Below, one piece after another: positions 1-6,184 of a DNA stretch of 10,358 nucleotides. The stretch is from assembly GCA_002470605.1 (NCBI GenBank), contig DKND01000079.1, positions 1,097-11,454 of the forward strand, given 5' to 3'. The notes under the pieces are model-generated. The model was not told the DNA's origin and did no database searches. It worked only from the letters and a program-made list of their open reading frames with translations. A program made the translations under genes and the position numbers. Every line of letters begins with the position of its first letter. Positions within the stretch are counted from its first letter, which is position 1. Origin of the DNA: Opitutia bacterium UBA7397 (GTDB lineage: Bacteria; Verrucomicrobiota; Verrucomicrobiia; Opitutales; UBA953).

Positions 1-53
1 CCCTGGGCCAAGGCCAAAGCCAGGACACAAAGAAGGGACTCGACCACCCGGGT

Positions 54-77
54 TTTACATACAGACATGTATGTAAA
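54..77. promoter_or_regulatory. Palindromic operator for the AcrR-like TetR repressor
   Basis: A perfect inverted repeat: left arm TTTACATACA (54-63), spacer GACA (64-67), right arm TGTATGTAAA (68-77). It ends 15 nt before the ATG of the TetR-family gene, where autoregulation of such repressors usually acts. The inner 8-mers TACATACA and TGTATGTA are the same half-sites as in the E. coli AcrR operator of acrAB (from memory of that site). There the halves are 8 bp apart, here 4 bp. I infer that the neighbouring regulator binds here and represses itself, and possibly a divergent gene to the left of the window. I see no convincing -35/-10 pair, so the exact promoter is not assigned. Confidence 0.75.
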
Positions 78-92
78 GGTATTTATCCCTCA

Positions 93-755
93 ATGGCTCG
101 CAAGACGAAAGCGGAGGCTGCACTCACTAAAGACAGAATTGTCACATGCGCCCGGCAAGTCTTCGCCCGAGATGGCGTCACTAATACCTCGCTCGAAGAG
201 GTCGCCCGCGTGGCGGGCGTGACCCGCGGCGCGGTCTACTGGCACTTTCGCAACAAGGCCGACCTCTTCATGGCCGTAAGGTCGCAGACCGGCCTGCTCA
301 TCCAGTTAGGCCAGGCCAAAGTCGGCGACCCCCTGCAACGGCTGGAAAACGGCCTCCTCCAAGCGCTCCAGCGCCTCAGCGAAGAAACCGCGGCGCAGGA
401 AACCTATGAAGTCATGCTCTGGAAATGCGAGTATGTCGGAGAGTTCGCCCAAGTGCGGGACGATCTGATCGGCTCGGGCCGGCTCTTCCTCGACGATGCG
501 GAAACGCTTTATCGCGAAGCCCGGGCCGCCGGCATCGTCGCCGCTAACCTAGACCCGAAGACCGCGGCCGTGGCGACCTTCTGTTTTTACGCCGGGATAT
601 TAAAAATATGGCTCGGCGACACGCGCGGCACGATCCTTCGCCAACATGCCCAGCAAGCCATCGCGCACCACATCGCCCAACAACGACGGATACCGCTCGC
701 CGCGACAAGGCAAGTTGACCGGCGGGGGCCACCGGCCAAAGATTCCTCACCGTGA
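93..755 (+). CDS. TetR-family repressor, AcrR/TtgR type
   Basis: A 220-residue DNA-binding transcriptional repressor. The N terminus MARKTKAEA followed by a helix-turn-helix at about residues 12-58 (motifs TSLEEVARVAGV and TRGAVYWHF) is very close to AcrR and TtgR, which repress RND multidrug efflux genes and release DNA when they bind hydrophobic drugs. Residues from about 80 to 200 form the helical ligand-binding and dimerisation domain, which is poorly conserved. The last 20 or so residues are Arg/Pro-rich and probably disordered. A weak AAAGG lies 13 nt before the ATG; the match to the AcrR N terminus supports this start. The stop overlaps the next gene's GTG start as GTGA, suggesting translational coupling. 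The coupled gene encodes a secreted coiled-coil protein rather than an efflux pump, so the regulon is uncertain. Confidence 0.93.
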   Translation: MARKTKAEAALTKDRIVTCARQVFARDGVTNTSLEEVARVAGVTRGAVYWHFRNKADLFMAVRSQTGLLIQLGQAKVGDPLQRLENGLLQALQRLSEETAAQETYEVMLWKCEYVGEFAQVRDDLIGSGRLFLDDAETLYREARAAGIVAANLDPKTAAVATFCFYAGILKIWLGDTRGTILRQHAQQAIAHHIAQQRRIPLAATRQVDRRGPPAKDSSP

Positions 756-1378
756 AGGCCCTCCCTTCCCTTCTCTTCGGATTGCTCGCAATCCTCCCGA
801 TTGCACGTGCGGCCGATCCGGACCCGCCGCAGACGTTGCCGTTAATCTATGAGCAACCGGGTCCGAACTTCATCCTGCGCATCGACAACCGTCGTTACCA
901 AGTGCCCAACGAACTCAAGGAAGCCGTCGCCCGCCTCATGGCTTCGGCCAATTACCCGCGGACGAAATTGATTTACGACGAATATAAACGGGCCTTGGGC
1001 GAAAAAGCCAAAGCGGACGCCACCCTCAACAAAGCCGAGCAACAGCTGCAGCGTGCGACCAGCCGGACAGAGCGCATCCGGGCCAACCTGGCCGCACTGC
1101 GTAATCAGCTCATCCTCGCGCGTTCGACTTCGCAGATTGAAGTCCGGCAGGTCCTGATGTTGCAGGAGCAGATTCTCCACGAGACTTCGAACCTGGCTGC
1201 CGCCGAAGCCCAAGAAGACCGCGAGCGCATCCATCTCGAAGAGGCAAGGCACGCAAACGAACCGACAATGCAACGCACCGAAAAAGCCAAAGATGATTAT
1301 ATCCGCGCCTTGGGCGACTACGAGAAACCCTTCGCCCAAATCCGCGCCTTGGCGATGTCGGCCGGCACGGCGCTCTGA
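752..1378 (+). CDS. Secreted coiled-coil protein of unknown function
   Basis: A 208-residue protein that I do not recognise as a named family. It starts at a GTG embedded in the stop of the upstream tetR gene (GTGA overlap), with no Shine-Dalgarno sequence, so it is probably translated by re-initiation. Residues 1-20 form a clear signal peptide (Lys at position 2, hydrophobic core LLFGLLAILP, cleavage probably after ARA at 18-20), which places the protein in the periplasm or outside the cell. After a short Pro-rich stretch, residues 75-190 are rich in Ala, Glu, Lys, Arg and Gln with few Pro or Gly, typical of a long helical coiled coil. The layout recalls periplasmic adaptor or OmpH-like helical hairpins, but no specific similarity is visible. 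Coupling to an AcrR-like regulator hints at envelope-stress or efflux-linked expression, which is only inference. Confidence 0.82.
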   Translation: MKALPSLLFGLLAILPIARAADPDPPQTLPLIYEQPGPNFILRIDNRRYQVPNELKEAVARLMASANYPRTKLIYDEYKRALGEKAKADATLNKAEQQLQRATSRTERIRANLAALRNQLILARSTSQIEVRQVLMLQEQILHETSNLAAAEAQEDRERIHLEEARHANEPTMQRTEKAKDDYIRALGDYEKPFAQIRALAMSAGTAL

Positions 1379-1396
1379 ACTTTACCTAAAACCAAC

Positions 1397-2539
1397 ATGA
1401 AATTCCCGTATCACCGCCTCTTCCTCGGGCTTATGCTAAGCGCATCGTACGTCTTCGCCCAAGTCGCGCCCGTCGCAAAACCCACCGGCAAAACAGCCGC
1501 GAAAGCCGACGTAAAACCTCCGGTCGAACTCGTCTGGCATGACGTCAAAAACTGGGGATTGGAAGGTCGCGCCTTCCCTGAAGCTGTGCGGTTGAGTTAC
1601 TACGATCGCCTGCCCGCCGAAGCGCAGAAAACCGTGACTCCGGCCGTCTGGAGCCTCAGCCGCGATTGCTCCGGCATGATGGTCCGCTTCCGCACCGACG
1701 CCACTTCCATCCACGCTCATTACAAAGTCACCAAGCCCGCCCTTGCCATGCCGCACATCCCGGCGACCAGCGTCAGCGGTCTTGACCTTTATGCCCGGGA
1801 CAAAGACGGCCGCTGGCGCTGGGTGCAGGTCGTCAAGCCGACCCAACAGGAAATGAAACTCGAAATCATCGGCGGGCTCGACGCCGGCGAACGCGAATAT
1901 GCCATCTACCTGCCGATCTTCAATGGCATGGAATTTCTCAAGCTCGGCGTTCCGCAGAAAAATAAGTTCGAAGAACTCGCGCCCCGTGAAAAACCCATCG
2001 TGTTCTACGGCACCTCCATCACGCACGGCGCCTGCGCCACGCGCGCGGGCATGGTCCACACGGCCATCCTCGGCCGGCGCCTTGACCTGCCGGTGGTCAA
2101 CCTAGGCTTCTCCGGCAACGGTCGCATGGATAAGGCCGTGGGAGATTATCTCACGCAAATCGACGCCGCCGTCTACGTCATCGACTGCCTCCCGAACATG
2201 AAGCCGAAAGAAGTCGCCGAAAAATGCCTTCCCTTGGTGCATCAACTCCGGGCGGCGAAACCTAACACCCCCATCGTGCTCGTCGAAGATCGCCGTAACA
2301 CCAACGAGTGGATCATCGCCTCGCGTAAAGAGCACCACGACGACAACCACGCCGCCCTCAAAGCCGCCTTCGAGCTGCTTAAAAACGAAGGCCAAACTAA
2401 ACTCTACTATATCGCCGGAGACCACTTATACGGCGACGACGCCGATGGGGCCACCGACGGCTCACATGCCAGCGACCTCGGCTTCTTCCGCCAGGCCGAC
2501 CTCTTCGAACCCGTCATCAAGGCCGCCCTCGGCCGCTGA
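1397..2539 (+). CDS. Secreted SGNH/GDSL-type hydrolase with N-terminal GxDLY domain
   Basis: A 380-residue predicted exported esterase or carbohydrate deacetylase. Residues 1-21 are a signal peptide (cleavage near VFA/Q). Residues 45-195 match the beta-rich GxDLY domain that precedes the lipase_GDSL_3 domain; the signature GLDLY is at 128-132. The SGNH fold follows: block I GTSITHG at 205-211 with nucleophile Ser207, block II GFSGNG at 237-242 with oxyanion-hole Gly240 and Asn241, and block V DGSHASD at 354-360 with catalytic Asp354 and His357. All catalytic elements are present, so the enzyme should be active. Close families often remove acetyl groups from polysaccharides, but the substrate cannot be read from sequence. 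It begins 18 nt after the coiled-coil gene with no Shine-Dalgarno sequence and probably shares its transcript. Confidence 0.9.
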   Translation: MKFPYHRLFLGLMLSASYVFAQVAPVAKPTGKTAAKADVKPPVELVWHDVKNWGLEGRAFPEAVRLSYYDRLPAEAQKTVTPAVWSLSRDCSGMMVRFRTDATSIHAHYKVTKPALAMPHIPATSVSGLDLYARDKDGRWRWVQVVKPTQQEMKLEIIGGLDAGEREYAIYLPIFNGMEFLKLGVPQKNKFEELAPREKPIVFYGTSITHGACATRAGMVHTAILGRRLDLPVVNLGFSGNGRMDKAVGDYLTQIDAAVYVIDCLPNMKPKEVAEKCLPLVHQLRAAKPNTPIVLVEDRRNTNEWIIASRKEHHDDNHAALKAAFELLKNEGQTKLYYIAGDHLYGDDADGATDGSHASDLGFFRQADLFEPVIKAALGR

Positions 2540-2592
2540 TTTTTTCGCTACCCCGCTGGTAAACGGCGAAGTTCCTTCCAGATTAATCGACC

Positions 2593-3297
2593 ATGCAACG
2601 CAACTTCCGCTACTACGACCTCATCCTCGGCGCATTCGTGGCGGTACTGCTCTGCTCGAACCTCATCGGGCCGGCGAAGGTCGTGCAGGTTAACTTCCCG
2701 CTACTGGGCCCCACAGATTTCGGCGCGGGCAATATTTTCTTCCCGTTGTCTTACCTCTTCGGCGACATCCTCACGGAAGTCTACGGCTACGCGATGGCGC
2801 GCCGCGTGATCTGGGCAGGCTTCGGCGCGATGCTCTTCGCGACGATCATGACTTGGGTTGTGCTTTCCATGCCGGCCAGCCCGAACGAACCGTTCAGCGC
2901 ACAGCTCCAACCGGCCCTTATCACCTGCTTCGGCGGCGGCTGGCGCATCGCCATCGGCTCCATCATCGCATTCTTCGTCGGCGATTTCCTCAACTCGTAT
3001 GTCCTCGCGAAGCTCAAGGTGCGCACGCAAGGCCGCCATCTTTGGTTGCGCTTTATCAGCTCGACCTTCATCGGCCAGGGCGTCGACAGCCTGATCTTCT
3101 ACCCGCTCGCCTTCCTCGGTATCTGGAGCCCTAAGACGCTCGTCGCCGTGATGCTGGCGAACTGGATGTTCAAGGTGCTCGTCGAAGTGATCATGACCCC
3201 GTTTACCTACTGGGCCTGCGCCAAACTGAAGAACGCCGAAGGTGTCGACACGTTCGACACCGACACCGATTTCACGCCCTTCAGCCTGAAACGCTGA
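2593..3297 (+). CDS. Queuosine precursor transporter (YhhQ/VUT family)
   Basis: A 234-residue inner-membrane protein of the VUT (formerly DUF165) family, whose E. coli member YhhQ imports the queuosine precursors preQ0 and preQ1 used to modify tRNA. Family signatures are visible: FFPLSYLFGDILTEVYGY (49-66), VGDFLNSYVLAKLK (129-142, with Asp131 where Glu is common), STFIGQGVDSLIF (157-169) and the C-terminal acidic tail ending DTDFTPF. About six hydrophobic helices fit positions 8-27, 45-60, 73-93, 117-137, 153-178 and 181-208. The length is normal. I searched the 53 nt before the ATG for a preQ1 riboswitch and found no recognisable one. It lies 53 nt after the SGNH hydrolase gene, so co-transcription is possible but not evident. 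No Shine-Dalgarno sequence is seen. Confidence 0.92.
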   Translation: MQRNFRYYDLILGAFVAVLLCSNLIGPAKVVQVNFPLLGPTDFGAGNIFFPLSYLFGDILTEVYGYAMARRVIWAGFGAMLFATIMTWVVLSMPASPNEPFSAQLQPALITCFGGGWRIAIGSIIAFFVGDFLNSYVLAKLKVRTQGRHLWLRFISSTFIGQGVDSLIFYPLAFLGIWSPKTLVAVMLANWMFKVLVEVIMTPFTYWACAKLKNAEGVDTFDTDTDFTPFSLKR

Positions 3298-3665
3298 CCG
3301 GTCTATACCCCGTTTCAGAGCCCTTTATAGGCCTCTAATAGCCTTCGGTGCTGATTTCTCTCCTATTATCGGGCTTTAAGAGGAATCCGTTGACACTCTC
3401 CCCCCGGACGCCCACAACAACCTCAGTCAATTTCACTCAGGTAAAAGCCTCCCTTATAAAGGATGCAACAGTCGCGAGGGCGACTAACGGAAGAAGAAAT
3501 AATATTCACCGTACCCGACCCCAGAGCTCCGTAGCTAGAGCTCTGGACTTATTTGTCCGGATTTTCGGAAATCCATAACGAGCCGTTCTAACCGAACGGC
3601 TCGTCTCATTTTACAGGGAAGCGCAACCTCGCCTGATTTCTACTAGCATCTCGCCAAAGTCGTCG
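3298..3665. other. Gene-free intergenic region dense in stem-loops
   Basis: No convincing gene lies in these 368 bases, which are visibly poorer in GC than the flanking genes. Several inverted repeats follow one another: 3421-3427/3435-3441 (7 bp with one C-C mismatch), 3471-3475/3480-3484 (GTCGC/GCGAC), 3521-3529/3538-3546 (CCAGAGCTC/GAGCTCTGG), 3545-3548/3555-3558 (GGAC/GTCC), 3559-3564/3569-3574 (GGATTT/AAATCC) and 3578-3588/3594-3604. The last four nearly abut. A TTGACA box sits at 3390-3395 but has no good -10 about 17 bp downstream. The region separates the transporter gene from a convergent tRNA. It could hold a small structured RNA or be a block of terminators. I looked for tmRNA, RNase P RNA, 6S and SRP RNA signatures and did not find them. 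Confidence 0.5.
3578..3614 (+). terminator. Probable intrinsic terminator hairpin
   Basis: An 11-bp perfect stem, ACGAGCCGTTC (3578-3588) with GAACGGCTCGT (3594-3604), closes a 5-nt loop TAACC and is followed by CTCATTTTAC. The T run is short and interrupted, so termination on the plus strand is probable rather than certain. On the minus strand the hairpin is followed by TATGGATTT, so it could also end the convergent tRNA-Leu transcript. It is the strongest of several hairpins in this intergenic stretch. Confidence 0.6.
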
Positions 3666-3746
3666 TGCCCAAGACCGGACTCGAACCGGTAAGCCTTTCG
3701 GCGGCAGATTTTAAGTCTGATGTGTATACCATTCCACCACTTGGGC
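3666..3746 (-). tRNA. tRNA-Leu (anticodon UAA)
   Basis: Read on the minus strand, the acceptor stem GCCCAAG (3746-3740) pairs with CTTGGGC (3673-3667), with discriminator A at 3666. The D arm begins TGGTGGAATGGTATACAC as in other tRNA-Leu(UAA). The anticodon arm is CAGA-CTTAAAA-TCTG with anticodon TAA at 3713-3711, plus a T-C mismatch at the base of the stem. A short class II variable arm GCC-GAAA-GGC follows. The T arm ACCGG-TTCGAGT-CCGGT is complete. CCA is not encoded; the next bases read CGA. The transcript decodes UUA. The gene lies 47 nt downstream of the DUF3147 gene on the same strand, and I saw no obvious own promoter in the gap. Confidence 0.95.
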
Positions 3747-3793
3747 CGACACCCGCAACGTGCCGCTGTCCGACCAAATGGCAAATGGGAAAA

Positions 3794-4141
3794 TCAGGCA
3801 CCGGCTTTATCCAAGAGCGGTTGGCACAGCCGATAGGTCCCGGCGGTGATCAGGCAGGCCAAAACCAAAGCGGGCCAGAACCCCAAGGAAGCCCTCAATA
3901 AGAGCGGGAAAGCAATAAATAGAACAAACGAAGGAATGGTATAGGCTAAGATGGACCAATTAAGCGCGATGACTTTGGCCTGATCACCCGTATCCACCCA
4001 AGTCCAGATCATCACCAAGAGGCTCGTCAACGGCAGGGCACAGAGCATCGCCCCTAATGATATGTTTCTTTTAGCCAACTCCGCGGCGCCCGTGATCACC
4101 GCGGCCGAAAGAAAGAATTTCAGAATCAACTGGAGGCTCAT
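3794..4141 (-). CDS. DUF3147 family small integral membrane protein
   Basis: A 115-residue protein made almost entirely of membrane helices, at about residues 4-22, 29-47, 62-82 and 88-106. The length, the N-terminal pattern with ELAKR at 21-25, the stretch ALPLTSLLVMIWTWVDTGDQAKV (visible at 35-57) and the LLLRASLGFWPAL segment fit the DUF3147 family, whose function is unknown. The ATG at 4141 is preceded on the minus strand by AGG at two places (TTAGGCCC and CAGGTAAG), a weak ribosome site at best. Its codon use is richer in A/T than in the biosynthetic genes nearby. It is divergent from trpA, sharing a 103-nt intergenic region, and lies upstream of tRNA-Leu on the same strand. Confidence 0.8.
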   Translation of the reverse strand: MSLQLILKFFLSAAVITGAAELAKRNISLGAMLCALPLTSLLVMIWTWVDTGDQAKVIALNWSILAYTIPSFVLFIAFPLLLRASLGFWPALVLACLITAGTYRLCQPLLDKAGA

Positions 4142-4145
4142 GGGC

Positions 4146-4187
4146 CTAACTTACCTGCACCCGACAGGCCTGCAAAGCCGAAGTTAG
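4146..4187. repeat. Inverted repeat in the divergent DUF3147/trpA intergenic region
   Basis: CTAACTT at 4146-4152 pairs perfectly with AAGTTAG at 4181-4187. Inside it CCTG (4154-4157) can pair with CAGG (4165-4168), and CAGGCCTG (4165-4172) is itself a palindrome. It lies directly upstream of the DUF3147 start and about 58 nt before the trpA start, so it could be an operator or a leader hairpin for the minus-strand transcript. No regulator is identifiable, and a 7-bp repeat of this span may arise by chance. Confidence 0.35.
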
Positions 4188-4244
4188 CCGGACGAGCGAG
4201 TGTCGCCTTGCGCTTCCCACTAAAGCCGACTTTCTTCACCTGGC

Positions 4245-5036
4245 ATGGATCGAATCGCCCAGACCTTTGCCCGCTGCAAAACCGAAGGCCGTCCGGCCTT
4301 CGTCAGTTACGTCTGCGCGGGCGATCCCGACGCCGCCACGTCGAAACAAATCCTGCTCGCCCTCGCCCAGAACGGCGCCGACATCCTCGAAGTCGGTATC
4401 CCCTTCTCCGATCCGCTCGCCGACGGTCTGACGAATCAGCTGGCCTCGCAGCGCGCGCTCGAAGCCGGCATGACTTACGACGGCCTGCTGGACATCATCC
4501 GCGCCACTCGCGCCGGGACCGATAAGCCCATCGTGCTCTATTGTTATTATAACCTGCTCTTCTCCTTTGGGGTCGAAAGCTATTGCCGCAAGGTCCGCGA
4601 AGCCGGAGCCGATGGCCTGCTCGTCCTCGATTGCCCTCCCGAAGAAGCCGGCGACCTCATCGCCGCCAGCAAGCAGCACGGCCTCGCTAATATCTTCATC
4701 GTGGCGCCGACCACCCCGCCCGCCCGCGTGGCTTTGATCGCCAAGCATGCTTCGGGTTTTATTTATTACGTCTCACGCGAAGGCGTGACCGGCGAGCGCT
4801 CCGAACTGGCCTCGAACCTTTCCGCCGCCGTCCAAGAAATCAAGAAGCACACGACGCTACCGGTCTGCGTAGGTTTCGGCGTCTCGACCGCCGCCCATGT
4901 CCAAGCAATCGCCAAGGTCGCCGATGGGGTCGTCGTCGGCAGCGCCTTGGTTAACGTGATCGCCACCCATAAGGACAAACGGGGCGAAGCCGCGGCCGCG
5001 GTGGGCGCCAAGGTGAGAGAGCTGCTGACGAAGTAA
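4245..5036 (+). CDS. trpA: Tryptophan synthase alpha subunit
   Basis: A 263-residue TIM-barrel enzyme that cleaves indole-3-glycerol phosphate to indole and glyceraldehyde 3-phosphate. Indole then passes to the beta subunit (TrpB), which is not in this window. The catalytic acids align exactly with the enterobacterial numbering: Glu49 in LEVGIPFSDP and Asp60 in ADG. The mobile loop and phosphate site are present: GFIYYVSREGVTG near residue 171, and the GFGVST and VVGSALV segments near the C terminus. The usual ADGPTIQ reads ADGLTNQ, with Leu62 for Pro and Asn64 for Ile. The length is standard and the ATG start gives the expected N terminus (MDRIAQTFARCK). No Shine-Dalgarno sequence precedes it. 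It is not flanked by other trp genes and is separated from pyrB by about 200 nt. Confidence 0.97.
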   Translation: MDRIAQTFARCKTEGRPAFVSYVCAGDPDAATSKQILLALAQNGADILEVGIPFSDPLADGLTNQLASQRALEAGMTYDGLLDIIRATRAGTDKPIVLYCYYNLLFSFGVESYCRKVREAGADGLLVLDCPPEEAGDLIAASKQHGLANIFIVAPTTPPARVALIAKHASGFIYYVSREGVTGERSELASNLSAAVQEIKKHTTLPVCVGFGVSTAAHVQAIAKVADGVVVGSALVNVIATHKDKRGEAAAAVGAKVRELLTK

Positions 5037-5209
5037 ACTTCGAGGGATACGGACAGGCCCAGAAAGATGAGGTCATACCAGGTATCGCCTGTCATGGACC
5101 CTATTTCGGTCCCAAGGTAATCGAAACCTGTCTCTATCCCTGCCCTTGGCCCTAGCTCTTCCGCAAATCCCTTGACCAAGGGCCTTTCATCCGCACTTTC
5201 CCAATGGTC
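5037..5209 (-). pseudogene. Possible remnant of an unknown protein on the minus strand
   Basis: The minus-strand frame is open from just after a TAG at 5212-5210 through the whole trpA-pyrB gap and on into antisense trpA, closing at 4766. Only the intergenic part reads like protein: it contains LVKGFAEELGPRAGIETG, then GFDYLGTEIG and GDTWYDLIFLGLSVSL, a plausible soluble segment followed by a hydrophobic helix. A TTG at 5179 and an ATG in the middle are the only starts. The codons used (ATA, CTA, AGG, GGG) differ from those of the neighbouring genes. I do not recognise the family. It may be a decayed fragment of a transferred gene, a small real gene, or chance. Confidence 0.2.
5112..5183 (+). 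promoter_or_regulatory. Competing hairpins in the pyrB leader (attenuator-like)
   Basis: Three pairings share arms. CCAAGG (5112-5117) can pair with CCTTGG (5144-5149). GCCCTTGG (5142-5149) can pair over 8 bp with CCAAGGGC (5176-5183). CCCTT (5169-5173) can pair locally with AAGGG (5178-5182). The first and second are mutually exclusive, as in an antiterminator/terminator pair. The 8-bp stem is followed only by CTTTCATCC, a weak T tract. The position, just upstream of the pyr run, fits regulation by pyrimidine supply, but no PyrR-binding element was recognised. Confidence 0.3.
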
Positions 5210-5242
5210 CTAACCTTCGTTGGGGCCACCGGAACCTACCGC

Positions 5243-6184
5243 ATGGCCCAACAAGCATCCTGGACGAAAAAAGACCTCACTGGCATCGAAGAGCTATCTC
5301 GAGCTGAAATCGAATTTCTCTTCCAGCAAGCAGACGGCTTCCTTCCCGCCCTCGCCCCGGGCAAAGGGCTCGACCTCATGCGCGGGCGCACGGTCGTCAA
5401 TCTCTTCCTCGAACCCAGCACGCGCACGCGCACGGCTTTTGAAATCTCGGCCAAAAAACTCGGCGCAGAAGTGGTCTCAATCAACACGACGGCCTCCTCG
5501 CTGGTCAAAGGCGAAACGCTCCGCGACACGGCGATGAACATCCGCGCGATGGGCGTCGATGCCATCGTGATGCGCCACTCCTCCGCCGGATCGGCACGCT
5601 ACTTAGGCAAGGTCCTCGACATCTCGGTGATCAACGCCGGCGACGGCGCCCACGAACACCCGACGCAGGCCCTGCTCGACGCCTTCACGCTCCGCCAGCG
5701 CTTCGGCAAAGTCGAAGGCCTCAAGGTCACGATCCTCGGCGACATCCTCTTCAGCCGCGTCGCCCGCTCCAACATCCTCTGCCTCTCGAAGCTCGGTGCA
5801 CAGGTCACGCTCGCGGGTCCCGCGACGCTCGTCCCGGCCTCGCTCAAGGAAGCCTTCCCGCAAGTCCGTATCGTCCATGACCTGAAGGAAGCCTTGAAGG
5901 ATTGCGATGCGGTGATGCTTTTGCGCATCCAGCACGAACGCCAGACAACGACCCACTTCCCCTCGCTCGGCGAATACACTTCACAATTCGGCCTCAACGC
6001 CGAACGCGCCGCCTGGCTCAAACCCGAGGCGATTGTGATGCACCCGGGCCCCATCAACCGCGGCGTCGAAGTCGAAAGCGAAGTCGCCGACGGACCGCGC
6101 TCGGTCATCCTTGAACAAGTGCGCAACGGCGTCGCGGTTCGCATGGCCGTCCTTCACCTCTGCACCGGAGCCATCAGCCGATGA
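5243..6184 (+). CDS. pyrB: Aspartate carbamoyltransferase catalytic subunit
   Basis: A 313-residue enzyme that condenses carbamoyl phosphate with aspartate, the committed step of pyrimidine synthesis. Carbamoyl-phosphate binding is shown by STRTR at 59-63 and by SLVKGETL at 86-93 (Lys89, the 80s-loop lysine). HPTQ at 139-142 and MHPGPINRG at 266-274 complete the active site. The frame also has an earlier ATG at 5204 that would add 13 residues (MVLTFVGATGTYR). I prefer 5243 because MAQQASWTKKDLTGIEELS matches where family members begin, though neither start has a good ribosome site. No regulatory pyrI follows. Instead the stop overlaps the start of a pyrC homologue as ATGA, the pyrBC arrangement in which the two proteins form a complex. 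The sequence is intact and should be active. Confidence 0.95.
   Translation: MAQQASWTKKDLTGIEELSRAEIEFLFQQADGFLPALAPGKGLDLMRGRTVVNLFLEPSTRTRTAFEISAKKLGAEVVSINTTASSLVKGETLRDTAMNIRAMGVDAIVMRHSSAGSARYLGKVLDISVINAGDGAHEHPTQALLDAFTLRQRFGKVEGLKVTILGDILFSRVARSNILCLSKLGAQVTLAGPATLVPASLKEAFPQVRIVHDLKEALKDCDAVMLLRIQHERQTTTHFPSLGEYTSQFGLNAERAAWLKPEAIVMHPGPINRGVEVESEVADGPRSVILEQVRNGVAVRMAVLHLCTGAISR

Noticed and set aside
842..1339. Minus-strand open frame of 165 codons opposite the coiled-coil gene
   Set aside because: The plus-strand frame has a signal peptide and coherent helical composition; the antisense frame has none and is a shadow.
1436..2059. Minus-strand open frame of 207 codons opposite the SGNH hydrolase
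   Set aside because: Antisense to a gene with all catalytic motifs; low-complexity composition typical of a shadow frame.
2540..2592. preQ1 riboswitch upstream of the queuosine precursor transporter
   Set aside because: The gap is short and has neither the small stem with A-rich tail of the preQ1 class nor any clear hairpin.
3348..3578. Possible 76-residue protein in the intergenic region
   Set aside because: GTG start, no ribosome site, Thr/Arg-rich sequence without family signal, and it runs through several hairpins.
3298..3660. tmRNA, RNase P RNA, 6S RNA or SRP RNA
   Set aside because: The hairpin density suggested one of these, but the tmRNA ends and tag, the RNase P GAGGAAAGTCC core and the SRP apical motif are absent on both strands.
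3665..3901. Plus-strand open frame of 78 codons
   Set aside because: It crosses the tRNA-Leu gene and the antisense of the DUF3147 gene, so it cannot be a real gene.
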